A DNA stretch of 55,797 bases from positions 1-55,797 of the forward strand of contig NZ_SMBU01000035.1 of the NCBI RefSeq assembly GCF_004342485.1, in the 5' to 3' direction. The notes below the pieces were generated by a model. The model did no database searches. It was not told the origin of the DNA and worked only from the letters and a program-made list of their open reading frames with translations. Shown one piece after another: positions 36,448-48,674 of the stretch. Within the stretch, counting starts at the first letter, position 1, and each line of letters starts with the position of its first letter. The position numbers and the translations under genes are program-made. The DNA is from Roseateles saccharophilus. Its GTDB lineage: Bacteria; Pseudomonadota; Gammaproteobacteria; Burkholderiales; Burkholderiaceae_C.

Positions 36448-38439
36448 TCAGCTTCCCGGGGCGGACGGCTTCGCGTCGGCGCCGATGTGGCGGGCCAGGA
36501 AGCGTTCGACGCGGCCCCAGAAGTCCTCGTTGGTCTTCAGGTTGAACCAGCCATGGCCTTCGTCGGGGTAGTCCACCCATTCCAGCGGCTGGTCGGGCGA
36601 CATGGCGGCCTTGAGGTCGGTGCCGTGCTTGATGGGCACGCGGCGGTCGGAGCCGCCATAGGCCATCAGCAGCGGGATCCCGATGTCCCGGGCGCGCTGC
36701 AGCGGCGAGGTGCTGCGGATCTGCGCCGCGTCGGTGGCCGGGTCGGCAACCAGCTGGCTCATGCCGTAGCGCTTCCACTCCTCGGATATATCGCTCCAGT
36801 GGATGCTGGACATCAGGCCGATGTCGGTGACGCCGACCCAGTCGACGGCGCACTTGAAGAGGTCGGCCTGCTGGATGGCGCCCATCAGCGCGGCGTAGCC
36901 GCCGTAGCTGGCGCCGGCGATGCAGGCGCGCTGCGGGTCGGCCCAGCCCTGCTTGACGGCCCAGGCCAGCGTGTCGGCGAGGTCGTCCTGCATGCCCAGG
37001 CCCCATTGCTTCCAGCCGGCGCGGAAGAGCTGCCAGCCATAGCCTGCACTGCCGCGGAACTCGGGCTCCAGCACGAGATAGCCGCGGCTGGCGAGGAACT
37101 GGGCCTCGGGCTCCCAGGTCCAGTGCGTGCCGCGCAGATAGGGGCCGCCATGCACCAGCACGACGGTGGGTCGCTTGACCGGGTTGCCGCCCGCGGGCTG
37201 GGTGACCAGCACCGGGATCTCCAGCCCGTCGCGGGTCTTGATGCGGTGGTAGTCGCGCTGGCCCATGTCGGCCGGCTTGATGTCGGGCCGTTGTGCGGCC
37301 AGGGGTTGCAGCTGCTTGTCGGCCGGCTTGTAGAGCCAGTAGACCGGCGGGCGCTGGTCGGAATAGGCCGTCACCAGCAGGGCCTGCGAACTCAGGCAGC
37401 GGCCGCAGGAAATGCGGTTGACCGAGCCAGGCAGCTTGGCGTCGATGGCGGCCTGGTGGGCCTTCATCGTCGCGTCGAGCCACACGGTGCCCGGTGCATC
37501 CGTCTCGTAGTGGATACCGAGCAGGCGGCGGGCCTGCGGGTCGTACTCGATGCTGCCGCGGAAGTCGTAGCCCTTGAAGTTCAGCAGGGGCTTGTCCTCG
37601 CGCTTGAGCGTGGTGGGGTCGAGCTTGTAAATGGCGCTGTAGCCCTGGTAGCCGTCGAGCACGAGGACCTGGCCATCCGGCCCGAACCATTTGGGCTTGA
37701 GGCTGCGGTCGTCGCCATAGGCCGGCTGGTCTTGCCAGAGCCGCCAGCCGTCGCCTTCCCGAAGATAGGTCTTGTGGCGGCCCTGCAGAACGGATTCGAC
37801 GGCGCGCGGCTCGCCCAGGGCATCGAGATGCCACTGCCGGACGCCATCCGGCAACTGGTAGCTGAGGCTGCGCCGCAGGCCGGTGCGGGTGTCCAGGCGG
37901 GAGAATTGCAGGCTCTGGGTTTCTGCCTCGTTATCCCACGGGAGACGCACGACGAACACTTCGTCGCCGCCAGAGTCGAGCGTGCCGGCGAACTGCCAGT
38001 TCAGCTCCAGCCGCCGGTCCGTGATGCGCGTGGAGGTGCTATCGCTGTCCCAGGTGGCATGGATGAGCTGGCGCTGTTTGCTGCCGTCGCGGTCCACGGC
38101 CCACAGGCCCGGGGCTCGGACGCGGGAGCTGCCGTCGCGGGTGTTGGAGGCGTCGTAGACCAGGCGCTCGTCATTGACCCAGTGGTAGGACGAGATGTCG
38201 GCATCGAAGAATCCGGCCACCGCCTTGGGGGCGCCTGGGTTCTGCAGGTCGATGACGGCCAGCCACATTCGCTCGTTCTTGCCGGCCACGAGCACCGCCA
38301 GGTATCGCCCGTTGGGGCTGAGCTTGGGCGCGCTGATGTCCGGCGGCTTGAAGAAGGCGGCGGTGGGTGGCGGTGCGGCCTGCACGGTGACCGCGCACAG
38401 CAGCATGGCCACGAAGGCGGCTCTGAGGCTCTGGATCAT
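36448..38439 (-). CDS. Secreted S9-family prolyl oligopeptidase-like peptidase
   Basis: A 663-residue serine peptidase. A signal peptide ([17 protein letters not shown]) precedes a beta-propeller region (residues 30-400) and an alpha/beta hydrolase domain with the catalytic triad Ser511 ([14 protein letters not shown]), Asp598 (YGGSDRRVP) and His629 (DEGHGWFN). [17 protein letters not shown] forms the oxyanion side. Family members are dipeptidyl or acylaminoacyl peptidases; here it should degrade peptides in the periplasm. The start is 77 bp from the divergent uvrA gene. The small LPRVVVTG protein lies 137 bp downstream on the same strand. Confidence 0.93.
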   Translation of the reverse strand: MIQSLRAAFVAMLLCAVTVQAAPPPTAAFFKPPDISAPKLSPNGRYLAVLVAGKNERMWLAVIDLQNPGAPKAVAGFFDADISSYHWVNDERLVYDASNTRDGSSRVRAPGLWAVDRDGSKQRQLIHATWDSDSTSTRITDRRLELNWQFAGTLDSGGDEVFVVRLPWDNEAETQSLQFSRLDTRTGLRRSLSYQLPDGVRQWHLDALGEPRAVESVLQGRHKTYLREGDGWRLWQDQPAYGDDRSLKPKWFGPDGQVLVLDGYQGYSAIYKLDPTTLKREDKPLLNFKGYDFRGSIEYDPQARRLLGIHYETDAPGTVWLDATMKAHQAAIDAKLPGSVNRISCGRCLSSQALLVTAYSDQRPPVYWLYKPADKQLQPLAAQRPDIKPADMGQRDYHRIKTRDGLEIPVLVTQPAGGNPVKRPTVVLVHGGPYLRGTHWTWEPEAQFLASRGYLVLEPEFRGSAGYGWQLFRAGWKQWGLGMQDDLADTLAWAVKQGWADPQRACIAGASYGGYAALMGAIQQADLFKCAVDWVGVTDIGLMSSIHWSDISEEWKRYGMSQLVADPATDAAQIRSTSPLQRARDIGIPLLMAYGGSDRRVPIKHGTDLKAAMSPDQPLEWVDYPDEGHGWFNLKTNEDFWGRVERFLARHIGADAKPSAPGS

Positions 38440-38516
38440 CTGTTCTCCCTGTTGCCGGGGGCCGGCGCGGCGGATTGTGGCGGCCTATCATGGCCGGTTC
38501 CCTTGTGAAAACTCCC

Positions 38517-41405
<2,889 letters not shown>

Positions 41406-41407
41406 GG

Positions 41408-41489
41408 GTTCATGCCAGCCGCCCTGCATGGCGGCTGGCCTTCGTCCGGCGTCGGACAGGCCGCAGGGCCTGTCCTCGGTCCGGACTCA
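41408..41489. repeat. 82-bp twin-hairpin element, copy 1
   Basis: Lies between convergent uvrA and the PEP-CTERM gene. Read leftward it starts at the TGA stop of the PEP-CTERM gene and ends GTTCATGCCA (41408-41417) as its other edge. Stem one is GGACAGGCC/GGCCTGTCC with loop CTGC; stem two is CCAGCCGCC/GGCGGCTGG. An 82-bp homologue is at 42916-42997 with matching, covarying stems. Neither has a U-tract, so classical termination is not obvious. Confidence 0.75.
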
Positions 41490-42302
41490 ACGGCGGCGGC
41501 CGAGGCGATAGCCGATGACCAGCAGGCCGGCGGCGATCATGGCCCAGCTGCCGGGCTCGGGCACGGCCGGCGTGACGCCGGGCAGGCCCGAGTTGGAGTC
41601 GGCCACGCGCACGGTGCCGGGTGGCAGGGCGGGCATGCCCAGGCCGATCAGGCCTGGGCCGCTGCCCTGGGCCGCGACCGGGGTGGGTGCCGAGCCGCCG
41701 AGCAGGCCGGCGCTGGTGGCCGGCGACGCGCCGCCCGCCAGCGCCGGCACGCCGGACTGCTGGGCAAAGCTGCCCGGCGCGCCGGCCGCCATCGGGCCGG
41801 CACCCGGGGCCTCGAACTCCAGCGGCGTGGCGTCCTCGCCCGTGCGCGTCGACGAGGCGACGTTCTCGGTATGGGCCGGCGCGATGGCCGTGGGTTTTTG
41901 CAGGCGGTTGATGCGGCTGACGTTGCGGCAGACGGTGGGCACGAGGATGCACTGGCCGTCCTCGCAATAGACCAGGCCGCGCTCCTGGGTCTTGGCCGTC
42001 CATTTCGTGCGCGTCACCGTGCGGCAGACGGCGCCCGGGCCGAAATGCATGTCGCGGATCTCGGGCGAATACTCGGCCTTGCCCTTGATCGCGTCGCGCT
42101 CGATGACGGCGACGTCGTCATAGTTGCGCGCCTTCATGCGGGCCTTGAGCTTGTCGCGCGTCGCCGCGGGAATGTCTGCGTAATGATCGACGGCCGCGAC
42201 CACATCACCCATGAAGGGATTGGCGCCCGGGCGGTCCCAGCTGCACTGGGGCAGCGTGGAGCCGGCGGAGACGGCGAGTGCAAGGCTGGCGATCAGGGAC
42301 AT
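41487..42302 (-). CDS. MHFG-type PEP-CTERM protein
   Basis: A 271-residue exported protein. A signal peptide (LIASLALAVSAGS) is followed by a domain with MHFGPGAVCRTVTRTKWTA (the MHFG motif) and several cysteines (CSWDRP, YCEDGQCILVPTVC) that probably pair. A long Gly/Ala/Pro-rich linker leads to the C-terminal sorting signal VPEPGSWAMIAAGLLVIGYR plus LGRRR. Exosortase cleaves such PEP-CTERM tails and delivers proteins to the envelope or biofilm matrix. No exosortase gene is in the window. The ATG at 42302 places the signal peptide at the start. Its stop codon is the first triplet of the twin-hairpin element. Confidence 0.85.
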   Translation of the reverse strand: MSLIASLALAVSAGSTLPQCSWDRPGANPFMGDVVAAVDHYADIPAATRDKLKARMKARNYDDVAVIERDAIKGKAEYSPEIRDMHFGPGAVCRTVTRTKWTAKTQERGLVYCEDGQCILVPTVCRNVSRINRLQKPTAIAPAHTENVASSTRTGEDATPLEFEAPGAGPMAAGAPGSFAQQSGVPALAGGASPATSAGLLGGSAPTPVAAQGSGPGLIGLGMPALPPGTVRVADSNSGLPGVTPAVPEPGSWAMIAAGLLVIGYRLGRRR

Positions 42303-42525
42303 CGGAAGGCCCGGAAAAGGAAGGCGCCCGAACCAGGGCGCATGCCCAAGTATTAGGGATATCAAGGGTTTATCCGCGTTGGAAACCCTCAAAGAGGGGG
42401 TCTGAGTCGGGTGAGAAAAATCACGCAAACGCGTGAAAGCCACCGCCGGTCGCCGCCCGGCGGCCCGGCCGGGCATTGCTGCTATCGTGCCGACCGCTGT
42501 AGTTGTCGCTCACCCAGAATCCGCC

Positions 42526-42918
42526 ATGCCCGACCGCGCCCTGCCGCTGGTGCTCTACGTCGAAGACGACCGCATCCACCTGATCCTGATGGAGGAGATG
42601 TTCCGGCTGCTGCCGGGCTGGGAGCTGCGCATGGCCGAGACCGGAGCCGAGGCGCTGGCGGCGCTGGCCGAATGCCGGCCGGCCGTCGTGCTGGTGGACA
42701 TGAACCTGCCCGACATGACGGGGCTGGAGCTGCGCCAGCGGGTCGGCGCCGACGCGGGCCTGTCGGCCGCGTTGCAGGGTGCGCGCTGGGTGGCGCTGTC
42801 GGCCGACGACCCCAGCGCGCTGGTGCGGGCTGCGCGCGAGGCGGGCTTCGACGACTACTGGCTCAAGCCCATCGGCCTGTCGCAGCTGCAGCGCGGCCTG
42901 CAGCATCTGCTGGACTGA
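42526..42918 (+). CDS. Stand-alone receiver-domain protein
   Basis: A 130-residue CheY-like receiver with no output domain. Acidic pair at E13-D14-D15 (VLYVEDDRIHLILMEEMF), phospho-acceptor D58 (VVLVDMNLPDMTGLEL), the Ser of LSADDP and the Lys in YWLKPIG are all present. It probably acts as a phosphorelay shuttle or regulates a partner by binding. No kinase is adjacent. It diverges from the PEP-CTERM gene across about 220 bp, and its TGA begins the second 82-bp element. Confidence 0.88.
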   Translation: MPDRALPLVLYVEDDRIHLILMEEMFRLLPGWELRMAETGAEALAALAECRPAVVLVDMNLPDMTGLELRQRVGADAGLSAALQGARWVALSADDPSALVRAAREAGFDDYWLKPIGLSQLQRGLQHLLD

Positions 42919-42997
42919 GTCGGGACCAAACAGAGTCCCTGCGGACTCTGCGACGCCCGACGAAGGCCAAGCCGCCTGCAAGCGGCTTGGCATGAAC
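42916..42997. repeat. 82-bp twin-hairpin element, copy 2
   Basis: Begins with the TGA stop of the receiver gene and ends TGGCATGAAC. Stem one CAGAGTCC/GGACTCTG with loop CTGC, stem two CCAAGCCGC/GCGGCTTGG. Compared with copy 1, three pairs in stem one and four in stem two change on both sides so pairing is kept. Further hairpins follow at 43010-43027 (CATGCC/GGCATG) and 43031-43048 (GCGCGGC/GCCGCGC). Confidence 0.75.
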
Positions 42998-43060
42998 AAG
43001 GACCGTGGACATGCCCTGCGCGGCATGAGCGCGCGGCACGAGCCGCGCAGCAGGCATGAA

Positions 43061-43083
43061 AAAGCCCGGCATCGCCGGGCTTT
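43061..43083 (-). terminator. Terminator of the SWIB gene
   Basis: AAAGCCCGGC (43061-43070) and GCCGGGCTTT (43074-43083) form a 10-bp stem with a three-base loop, followed on the leftward strand by TTTTTC when the arm's own Ts are counted. It is 34 bp past the leftward SWIB stop. The rightward side has TTTCGTT, so it may also act on the receiver transcript. Confidence 0.75.
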
Positions 43084-43116
43084 CGTTCACGAGGCCGCGG
43101 CAGGCGCGGCGCCGCT

Positions 43117-43458
43117 TCACTTCAGGTGGCTGTTGATCAGCTTGGTCATCTCGAACATGTCGGCCTTGGCCTTGCCGAAGATTTCCTTCAGCTTGGCGTC
43201 GGCATTGATGACGCGCTTCTGCAGCTCGTCCTGCAGCTTGTTCTTCTTGATGTACTCCCAGACCTTCTTGGTCACATCGGTGCGCGGCAGCGGGGCTGCG
43301 CCGACGATGGCGGCCAGGGCCGCGCTGGGGGTCAGGGCCTTCATGAAGGCGGCGTTGGGCGTGCGCTTCTTGGCGGGGGCCGCGGCCTTCTTGGCCGGAG
43401 CCGCCTTCTTGGCCGGCGCTGCCTTTTTCGCGGGCGCGGCCTTCTTCGCAGTTGCCAT
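43117..43458 (-). CDS. SWIB/MDM2-domain protein with AAPAKK tail
   Basis: A 113-residue protein. Residues 1-33 are a lysine/alanine-rich tract with repeated KKAAPA units, like histone H1-type or HU-tail sequences, likely to bind DNA. Residues 38-113 are a SWIB domain (FMKALTPSAALAAIVGAAPL, then VTKKVWEYIKKNKLQDEL, ending MFEMTKLINSHLK), a fold found in eukaryotic chromatin remodellers and in chlamydiae and many betaproteobacteria. It is probably a small chromosome-associated protein. Followed by a strong terminator and transcribed alone. Confidence 0.9.
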   Translation of the reverse strand: MATAKKAAPAKKAAPAKKAAPAKKAAAPAKKRTPNAAFMKALTPSAALAAIVGAAPLPRTDVTKKVWEYIKKNKLQDELQKRVINADAKLKEIFGKAKADMFEMTKLINSHLK

Positions 43459-43668
43459 GTCGATTCACTCCATCAAAGGTTGTTGATGTGCCGGGTCCGG
43501 GTGAAGGCCGCGTAAGCCTTCAATACTCTCTAGCACCCTGCGCCGGCGATGGTACTGCGCTCCATGGAGGAATAGAAGGCTTTCTCCCAGGAGGAAACGC
43601 GTATCTGCCCAGGAAACATCGGGGTTGTCGCGGCCTCGCGTCACACGAGGCCCTTGGCAGGCGCGTTC

Positions 43669-44223
43669 TCAGCCAATGTCGCCGGCTTCGGGCGCGCGTT
43701 TGCGGCCGCTGAACATCGCGCCGACGAGGTTCTCGCGATGCCGCCAGCTCGTCACGAGGACCCCGCCGAGATGGCCGATGACGAGGGCCGCGATCAGCCC
43801 AGCGAGCGCGGCGTGCAGGTCCGACAGCCACTCGTAGCCCCACAGCCAGTCGGTCGTGTAGAGCCAGCCGGTGGTGGAGAGCGCCGCGGCCGTGGCCCAT
43901 AACGCCAGCACCATCCACCCGCCCAGCGGGTTATGGCCGATGTGGCGCGGCTCATGGCCGGAGCGCAGCGCGCGGGCATAGGCGAGCACGGCGCGCGGGC
44001 CGCACACGAACTGCGCGAGCCGCGCGTAGCGGTTGCCGGCCAGGCCCCACAGCAGCCGCAGCGCGACGGCCGCGAGCGCGACATGGCCGGCCGTGTGGTG
44101 CCAGGCATCGAAGTGGCGGGGCGGCCGGTGGCCGCTGATCCAGGCGGTCGCGACCGCGCCGGCCAGCGCCCAGTGCAGCGTGCGCACGAGGGCGTCCCAG
44201 ACGCGGACGCGCGTGGCGCTCAT
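43669..44223 (-). CDS. Cytochrome b561-type membrane protein
   Basis: A 184-residue b-type cytochrome of the Ni,Fe-hydrogenase/b561 family with four membrane helices. Candidate heme-ligand histidines are in VRTLHWALAG, WHHTAGHVALAAVALRL, and HAALAGLIAALVIGHLGG. WDALVRTLHW at the N-terminus is typical. It would move electrons across or within the inner membrane. It is last in a leftward six-gene set; the PepSY gene ends seven bases before its start. Its likely role is electron delivery to a periplasmic acceptor, perhaps Fe(III). Confidence 0.88.
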   Translation of the reverse strand: MSATRVRVWDALVRTLHWALAGAVATAWISGHRPPRHFDAWHHTAGHVALAAVALRLLWGLAGNRYARLAQFVCGPRAVLAYARALRSGHEPRHIGHNPLGGWMVLALWATAAALSTTGWLYTTDWLWGYEWLSDLHAALAGLIAALVIGHLGGVLVTSWRHRENLVGAMFSGRKRAPEAGDIG

Positions 44224-44230
44224 CGCGGCA

Positions 44231-44518
44231 TCACTTGCTGCCTTCGGGCTGCTCGCCCTCGGGGTAGACGCGCTCGAAGGTCTTGGGGTTGAAGAAGGCC
44301 TCGGCCTTCCTGCCCTGGCCGTCGAGGCCGTAGACCTCGTAGCAGCCGTTGTAGTTCTTGACCTGGCGGACCTTCCAGCCCTCGCCCTCGAGCTTCTTCT
44401 GCAGCGCCATCTGCGGCTGCTTCTCTTCCTTGGGGACGGCGGGGCAGGACACGTTGCCGTGGGCGAGGGCGGTGCCCGCGGTGACGGCGAGTGCGAGGGC
44501 GGCGAGGAGGTGTTTCAT
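44231..44518 (-). CDS. Periplasmic PepSY-domain protein
   Basis: A 95-residue exported protein. Signal peptide LLAALALAVTAGTALAHG is followed by a single PepSY domain (ALQKKLEGEGWKVRQVKNYN, then YEVYGLDGQGRKAEAFFNPK). Small PepSY proteins are frequently paired with cytochrome b561 genes and take part in periplasmic redox or sensing steps. Here it lies between the FMN oxidase gene and the cytochrome gene with gaps of 10 and 7 bp, consistent with one transcript. Confidence 0.85.
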   Translation of the reverse strand: MKHLLAALALAVTAGTALAHGNVSCPAVPKEEKQPQMALQKKLEGEGWKVRQVKNYNGCYEVYGLDGQGRKAEAFFNPKTFERVYPEGEQPEGSK

Positions 44519-44528
44519 CGTGAGTCCT

Positions 44529-45647
44529 TCAACGGAAGTTGCCGGGCCAGATCAGCGCCGGGCCGGCGTCGGCGAGGGTCTTGCAGCCGCAGAGCGCCAT
44601 CGCGATCTCCAGCTCGTCGCGCAGCAGGCGCAGCGCGTGGGCCACGCCGAGCGCGCCGCAGGCGGCAAGGGCGTGGACATAGGGGCGGCCGAGCAGCACG
44701 GCGTTGGCGCCCAGGGCCATGGCCTTGAGCACGTCGGTGCCGCGGCGGATGCCGCCGTCGACGAGCAGGGGCACCTCGGGCCCGAGGGCGGCGCGCAGCG
44801 GCGGCAGCAGCTCGGCGCTGGCGGGCAGCGTGTCCAGCGCGCGGCCGCCGTGGTTGCTGACGACGAAGCCGGTCACGCCACGGGCCAGCGCCTCGCGGGC
44901 GTCGTCGGCATGCGTGACGCCCTTGAGCAGCAGCGGCAGCGGGCTCTCGGCGCGCAGCCAGTCGATCTCGCGCCAGGTTGCCGCGCGCGGCATCAGACCG
45001 TCGAACAGCGCGCTCTGGCCGGGCTGCAGGTCCAGCGGTTTCTTGACGCCACCGAGGTTGACGGCGCGGATGCCTTCGGGCAGCCGGAAGCCGGCGCGGC
45101 GCTCGCGGTCGCGGGCGCCATGCACGGGCGCGTCGACGGTCAGCACCAGGGCCTGGTAGCCGGCGGCCTCGACGCGCTTCAGCAGCGCGCGCATGAAGTC
45201 GCGGTCGTCGCGCCAGTAGAGCTGGAACCACAGCGGGCCGGTGCCGGCATCGCCGAGCAGGGGCGCGGCGACGTCTTCCATCGTCACGCTGGCCTGGGCG
45301 CTGAGGACGAGCCCGGCCTCCTGGGCCGCGGCGGCGTGGGCGATGGCCAGCTCGCCGTCGGCATGGAAGAGGCGCTGATAGGCGATGGGCGCGAGCAGGA
45401 TGGGGTGGCGCAGCTCGCGGCCGAGCAGGCTCACGCGGGTGTGGCCGTGGCCGAGGTCGCGCAGCACGCGGGGCTGCAGCCGGATGGCATCCCAGGCGCT
45501 GCGGTTGGCGCGCAGCGTGATCTCGTCGGCCGCACCGCCGTTCAGATAGGCCCAGGCTTTGGCGTCGACTCGTGCTTGCGCGGGCGCCTCGAAGTCGGCC
45601 AGGTTGGCGAGTCCTTCGGGCAGGGCTTCGATGCGCGGTGCGTTCAT
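44529..45647 (-). CDS. FMN-dependent alpha-hydroxyacid oxidase/dehydrogenase
   Basis: A 372-residue member of the glycolate oxidase/lactate dehydrogenase family. The FMN TIM barrel motifs are clear: [58 protein letters not shown], and the catalytic NHGGRALD with His266 and Arg269. [17 protein letters not shown] closes the phosphate site. It oxidises a 2-hydroxy acid to a 2-oxo acid; the substrate is not clear. There is no signal peptide. Start ATG 45647 overlaps the end of the piuC gene by four bases, placing it in the iron operon. Confidence 0.9.
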   Translation of the reverse strand: MNAPRIEALPEGLANLADFEAPAQARVDAKAWAYLNGGAADEITLRANRSAWDAIRLQPRVLRDLGHGHTRVSLLGRELRHPILLAPIAYQRLFHADGELAIAHAAAAQEAGLVLSAQASVTMEDVAAPLLGDAGTGPLWFQLYWRDDRDFMRALLKRVEAAGYQALVLTVDAPVHGARDRERRAGFRLPEGIRAVNLGGVKKPLDLQPGQSALFDGLMPRAATWREIDWLRAESPLPLLLKGVTHADDAREALARGVTGFVVSNHGGRALDTLPASAELLPPLRAALGPEVPLLVDGGIRRGTDVLKAMALGANAVLLGRPYVHALAACGALGVAHALRLLRDELEIAMALCGCKTLADAGPALIWPGNFR

Positions 45648-46327
45648 GTGTCGGCCCACATGCGCAAGAGGTTGTGATACGTGCCGGTCAGCTGCACCAG
45701 CTGGGGTGACGCACCAAGCTCGTTTCTCAGCTTCATCAGGCTCAGGTCCATCTCGTAGAGCAGGCGTCGCTGCTCGTCGCTGCGCACCATGCTCTCGATC
45801 CAGAAGAAGCTGGCCAGCCGCGCGCCGCGCGTGACGGGCTCGACGCGGTGCACGCTGGTGCCGGGGTAGACGACGAGGTCGCCCGCCGCGAGCTTGACGC
45901 GCTGCTCGCCGAAGGTGTCCTGCACGACCAGCTCGCCGCCGTCGTAGTCGGCCAGCTCGCTGAGGAAGAGCGTGCAGGAGATGTCGGTGCGCACGCGCTG
46001 GGTGCCGCCGGGGAGATAGCGCACCGCCTGGTCGACATGGTCGCCATAGGTGTTGGCCGCGCCGGCATAGCGGTTGAACAGCGGTGGCAGCACGCGCTTG
46101 GGCAGCGTCGCCGAGAAGAACAACGGGTGCTTTTCCAGCGCCTGCAGCACCAGGGCCTGCAGCTCGCGGTGCGCCTCTCCGCCGGGCTGCAGCTGCTGGT
46201 TGTTCTTGACCTGGGCGGCCTGGGTGCCGGCCGTCGTGCGGCCGTCGACCCAGGGTGCGGCGGCGAGCAGCTCGCGCGCCCGCGCCACGCCGGCGGCGTC
46301 CAGCACCTGAGTGATCTTCAGCAGCAT
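45644..46327 (-). CDS. piuC: PKHD-type Fe(II)/2-oxoglutarate hydroxylase PiuC
   Basis: A 227-residue dioxygenase of the PiuC/YbiX family. The iron ligands are H97, D99 ([15 protein letters not shown]) and H160 ([17 protein letters not shown]), with Arg170 to bind 2-oxoglutarate. These genes almost always lie beside catecholate siderophore receptors (Fiu, PiuA) and are Fur controlled, as here; the substrate is unknown. It starts six bases after the receptor gene ends and overlaps the FMN oxidase gene. Confidence 0.95.
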   Translation of the reverse strand: MLLKITQVLDAAGVARARELLAAAPWVDGRTTAGTQAAQVKNNQQLQPGGEAHRELQALVLQALEKHPLFFSATLPKRVLPPLFNRYAGAANTYGDHVDQAVRYLPGGTQRVRTDISCTLFLSELADYDGGELVVQDTFGEQRVKLAAGDLVVYPGTSVHRVEPVTRGARLASFFWIESMVRSDEQRRLLYEMDLSLMKLRNELGASPQLVQLTGTYHNLLRMWADT

Positions 46328-46333
46328 GACGGG

Positions 46334-48577
46334 TCAGAACTTGTAGGTGCCGGTGATGCTTGCCACACGGCCGGTGCCGGGCACGTAGAAGGCCGTGTAG
46401 AGCTGGTCGGCATAGAGCTTGTTGGCCACGTTGCTGACATAGAGCTTGAACAGCAGCTGCTCGGGGACGGCGGCGAACTCGGCCATCAGGTCGGCCGTGA
46501 CGAAGCGGGGCGCGACGATGCCGGCCGGGTTGCGGTTGGGCGTCTGGCTGCTGCGCGCATTCAGGCCGGCGCCCAGGCGCAGCCGCGGCTGCACGAGGTA
46601 GGCCGTCCACAGGCTGCCCGAGTAGCGCGGCGACAGCGAGGGGCGGTCGCCCTGCTTCTCGCCCGAGGTGGCGCTGGAGATGTCGATGCGCGACACCGGC
46701 ATCCACGTGAAATTGCCGAATACCTCCCACTCGGGCGTGATGCGGCCGACGATGTCGAAGTCCAGGCCGGCGGCATGGCGCTTGCCCGAGAGCTCGACGA
46801 CATTGGTGTTCAGCGGGTCGGTGTTGCGCTCGTGCAGCTTGGTGTTGCGGAAGGCGCTGGCACGCAGGCTGAGCTTGCCGTCGGCGCTGTCCCACTTGGC
46901 GCCCAGCTCCACGTTGACCGACTGCTCGGGCGGGATGTCCTGGTTCGCCGGGCTCAGCGAGTAGGCGTCGCCCGAGGTGTTGAAGGAGGTCGCGCCCATC
47001 AGGTGGAAGGACCATTGCGCACCGGGCTGGAACAGCAGGGCGGCGCGCTTGCTCCACGCCGAGACCTGCATCCGGTAGCTGCTCGTCGTCACCGGCGTCA
47101 GCGCATTGGCCGGTACGTTGAACGTGTCGTAGTCGCCCTTCAGGTGGTCGTAGCGCAGGCCGGCCAGCAGCTTCCACATCGGCGCGAGCTGGACCATGTC
47201 CTGCAGATAGCCGCCGTAGGCCTTGGAGACATAGGCGCTGGTCTCGCGGTAGCTGCGCAGGCCCTCGTCGAGGCTGGCGTCGTCATACGGCGTGCCGAGG
47301 GTGGTGTTGGGCCGCGCCGGCACGATGCCGCCCTGGGCGGCCGAGATCTGGCCGTAGACCTGCTTCTTCTCGTGGGCGAGGTCGACGCCGGCCTGCAGGT
47401 TGTGCTCCAGTCCCCAGGCCGTGAAGCGGCTGCTCAGGTCGCTCTGCAGCGTGACGGTCTGCATGTCCTGCTTCTTCAGCTGCTGGCCGCGCGTCAGCAC
47501 CGTGCCCGGGCTCAGCGTGGCCAGCGTGACGGCCTGGCCGCCGGGCTGCTGGGCCGCGGCGGCGAAGTTCCACAGCGTGGCGCGCTGGTCGCGCGTGTAC
47601 TCGGCGTGGCGCAGCTTGGTCACCAGCTCCGTCTTCGGCGAGAAGCGGTGGGTGTGGGTGAGCATGCCGTAGTAGGCCGTGCCCTTGTTGAAGTCGCTGG
47701 CCAGGCCGTAATAGGCATCGGGGTCCAGCTTCGTCACCAGCGAATTGGCCACCGGGGCCGAGGCGTCGGGCTTGATCCAGCGCACGCCGTAGTTCATGCC
47801 GTTGTCGTTCTGCAGGCCGTAGAGCGTGACGCCGAACTCGTCGGTCTCGTCGACGCCGAAGCGGTAGTTGGCGCCGATGCCGCGCTTGTCGACCCTGGAG
47901 CCGGCGCCATTGCTGTCGGCGGTGTTGGCCATCGCGCTGACGCGCAGCGCCGCGGCCTCGCCGGTGCGGGTGTTGAAGTCGGCCAGCGTGCGCAGCGCGC
48001 CATGGCTGCCCATCGTCACGTCGACCTGGTTCTGGTCGGCCAGCTGGGCCTGCTTGCTCACCTGGTTGACCGCGCCGCCGGTGGAGCCGCGGCCGAACAG
48101 CAGCGAGGCCGAGCCGCGCAGCAGCTCGACGCGGTCGAGGAAGAAGGTGTCGCGGTCGTAGAAGGCCGGGTCGCGCATGCCGTCGATGAAGATGTCGCCG
48201 GTGCTCTGCAGCGAGATGCCGTGGATCTTGATGTCCTCCTCGCCGCCCTCGGCCGCCTGGAAGCTGATGCCGGCGGTGTTCTTCAGCACCTCCTTGACGT
48301 TGCTGTAGTTGCGGTCGTCGATGAGCTTCTCGGTGACGACGGTCAGCGACTGCGGGATGTCGCGGATGTCCTGCCTGCCCTTGCCGATGCGGGTCTCGCC
48401 GGCCTGGTAGTCGTCCTTGCCCTGCTTCTCGGCGCTGGCCTTGGCGCGCACGACGGGCAGCACGTTGTCCTGGGCGGCCGGCGCGGTCTGGGCCAGCGTG
48501 GCGGCGCTCAGGCCGAAGCCGGCGGCCAGTGCGCCGAGTGGCAAGAGAGGTGTCGGCTTGTTCTTGTGGCGGGGCAT
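46334..48577 (-). CDS. TonB-dependent catecholate siderophore receptor (Fiu-like)
   Basis: A 747-residue outer-membrane receptor. A signal peptide (LGALAAGFGLSAATLAQT) is followed by a possible TonB box (NVLPVVRAKA), a plug domain (IRDIPQSLTVVTEKLIDDRN, then RVELLRGSASLLFGRGSTGG) and a 22-stranded barrel ending in aromatic SITGTYKF. The pattern and the downstream piuC match the Fiu/PiuA group that imports iron-catecholates and related drugs. The ATG at 48577 has GGAGAG in front; a longer form from 48610 is less likely. Expected partner TonB is encoded 97 bp upstream. Confidence 0.93.
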   Translation of the reverse strand: MPRHKNKPTPLLPLGALAAGFGLSAATLAQTAPAAQDNVLPVVRAKASAEKQGKDDYQAGETRIGKGRQDIRDIPQSLTVVTEKLIDDRNYSNVKEVLKNTAGISFQAAEGGEEDIKIHGISLQSTGDIFIDGMRDPAFYDRDTFFLDRVELLRGSASLLFGRGSTGGAVNQVSKQAQLADQNQVDVTMGSHGALRTLADFNTRTGEAAALRVSAMANTADSNGAGSRVDKRGIGANYRFGVDETDEFGVTLYGLQNDNGMNYGVRWIKPDASAPVANSLVTKLDPDAYYGLASDFNKGTAYYGMLTHTHRFSPKTELVTKLRHAEYTRDQRATLWNFAAAAQQPGGQAVTLATLSPGTVLTRGQQLKKQDMQTVTLQSDLSSRFTAWGLEHNLQAGVDLAHEKKQVYGQISAAQGGIVPARPNTTLGTPYDDASLDEGLRSYRETSAYVSKAYGGYLQDMVQLAPMWKLLAGLRYDHLKGDYDTFNVPANALTPVTTSSYRMQVSAWSKRAALLFQPGAQWSFHLMGATSFNTSGDAYSLSPANQDIPPEQSVNVELGAKWDSADGKLSLRASAFRNTKLHERNTDPLNTNVVELSGKRHAAGLDFDIVGRITPEWEVFGNFTWMPVSRIDISSATSGEKQGDRPSLSPRYSGSLWTAYLVQPRLRLGAGLNARSSQTPNRNPAGIVAPRFVTADLMAEFAAVPEQLLFKLYVSNVANKLYADQLYTAFYVPGTGRVASITGTYKF

Positions 48578-48674
48578 GGGGAATCTCTCCGATGGATCGT
48601 GAATGGGCATGGCTCTGCCCACGACGGCACGAGGGGCCGCCCACGGCATGGCTGGCGATGGGGTGGAAGCGGGG

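Noticed and set aside
36487-38508. A 673-codon rightward open frame
   Set aside because: Antisense to the S9 peptidase gene whose triad is intact.
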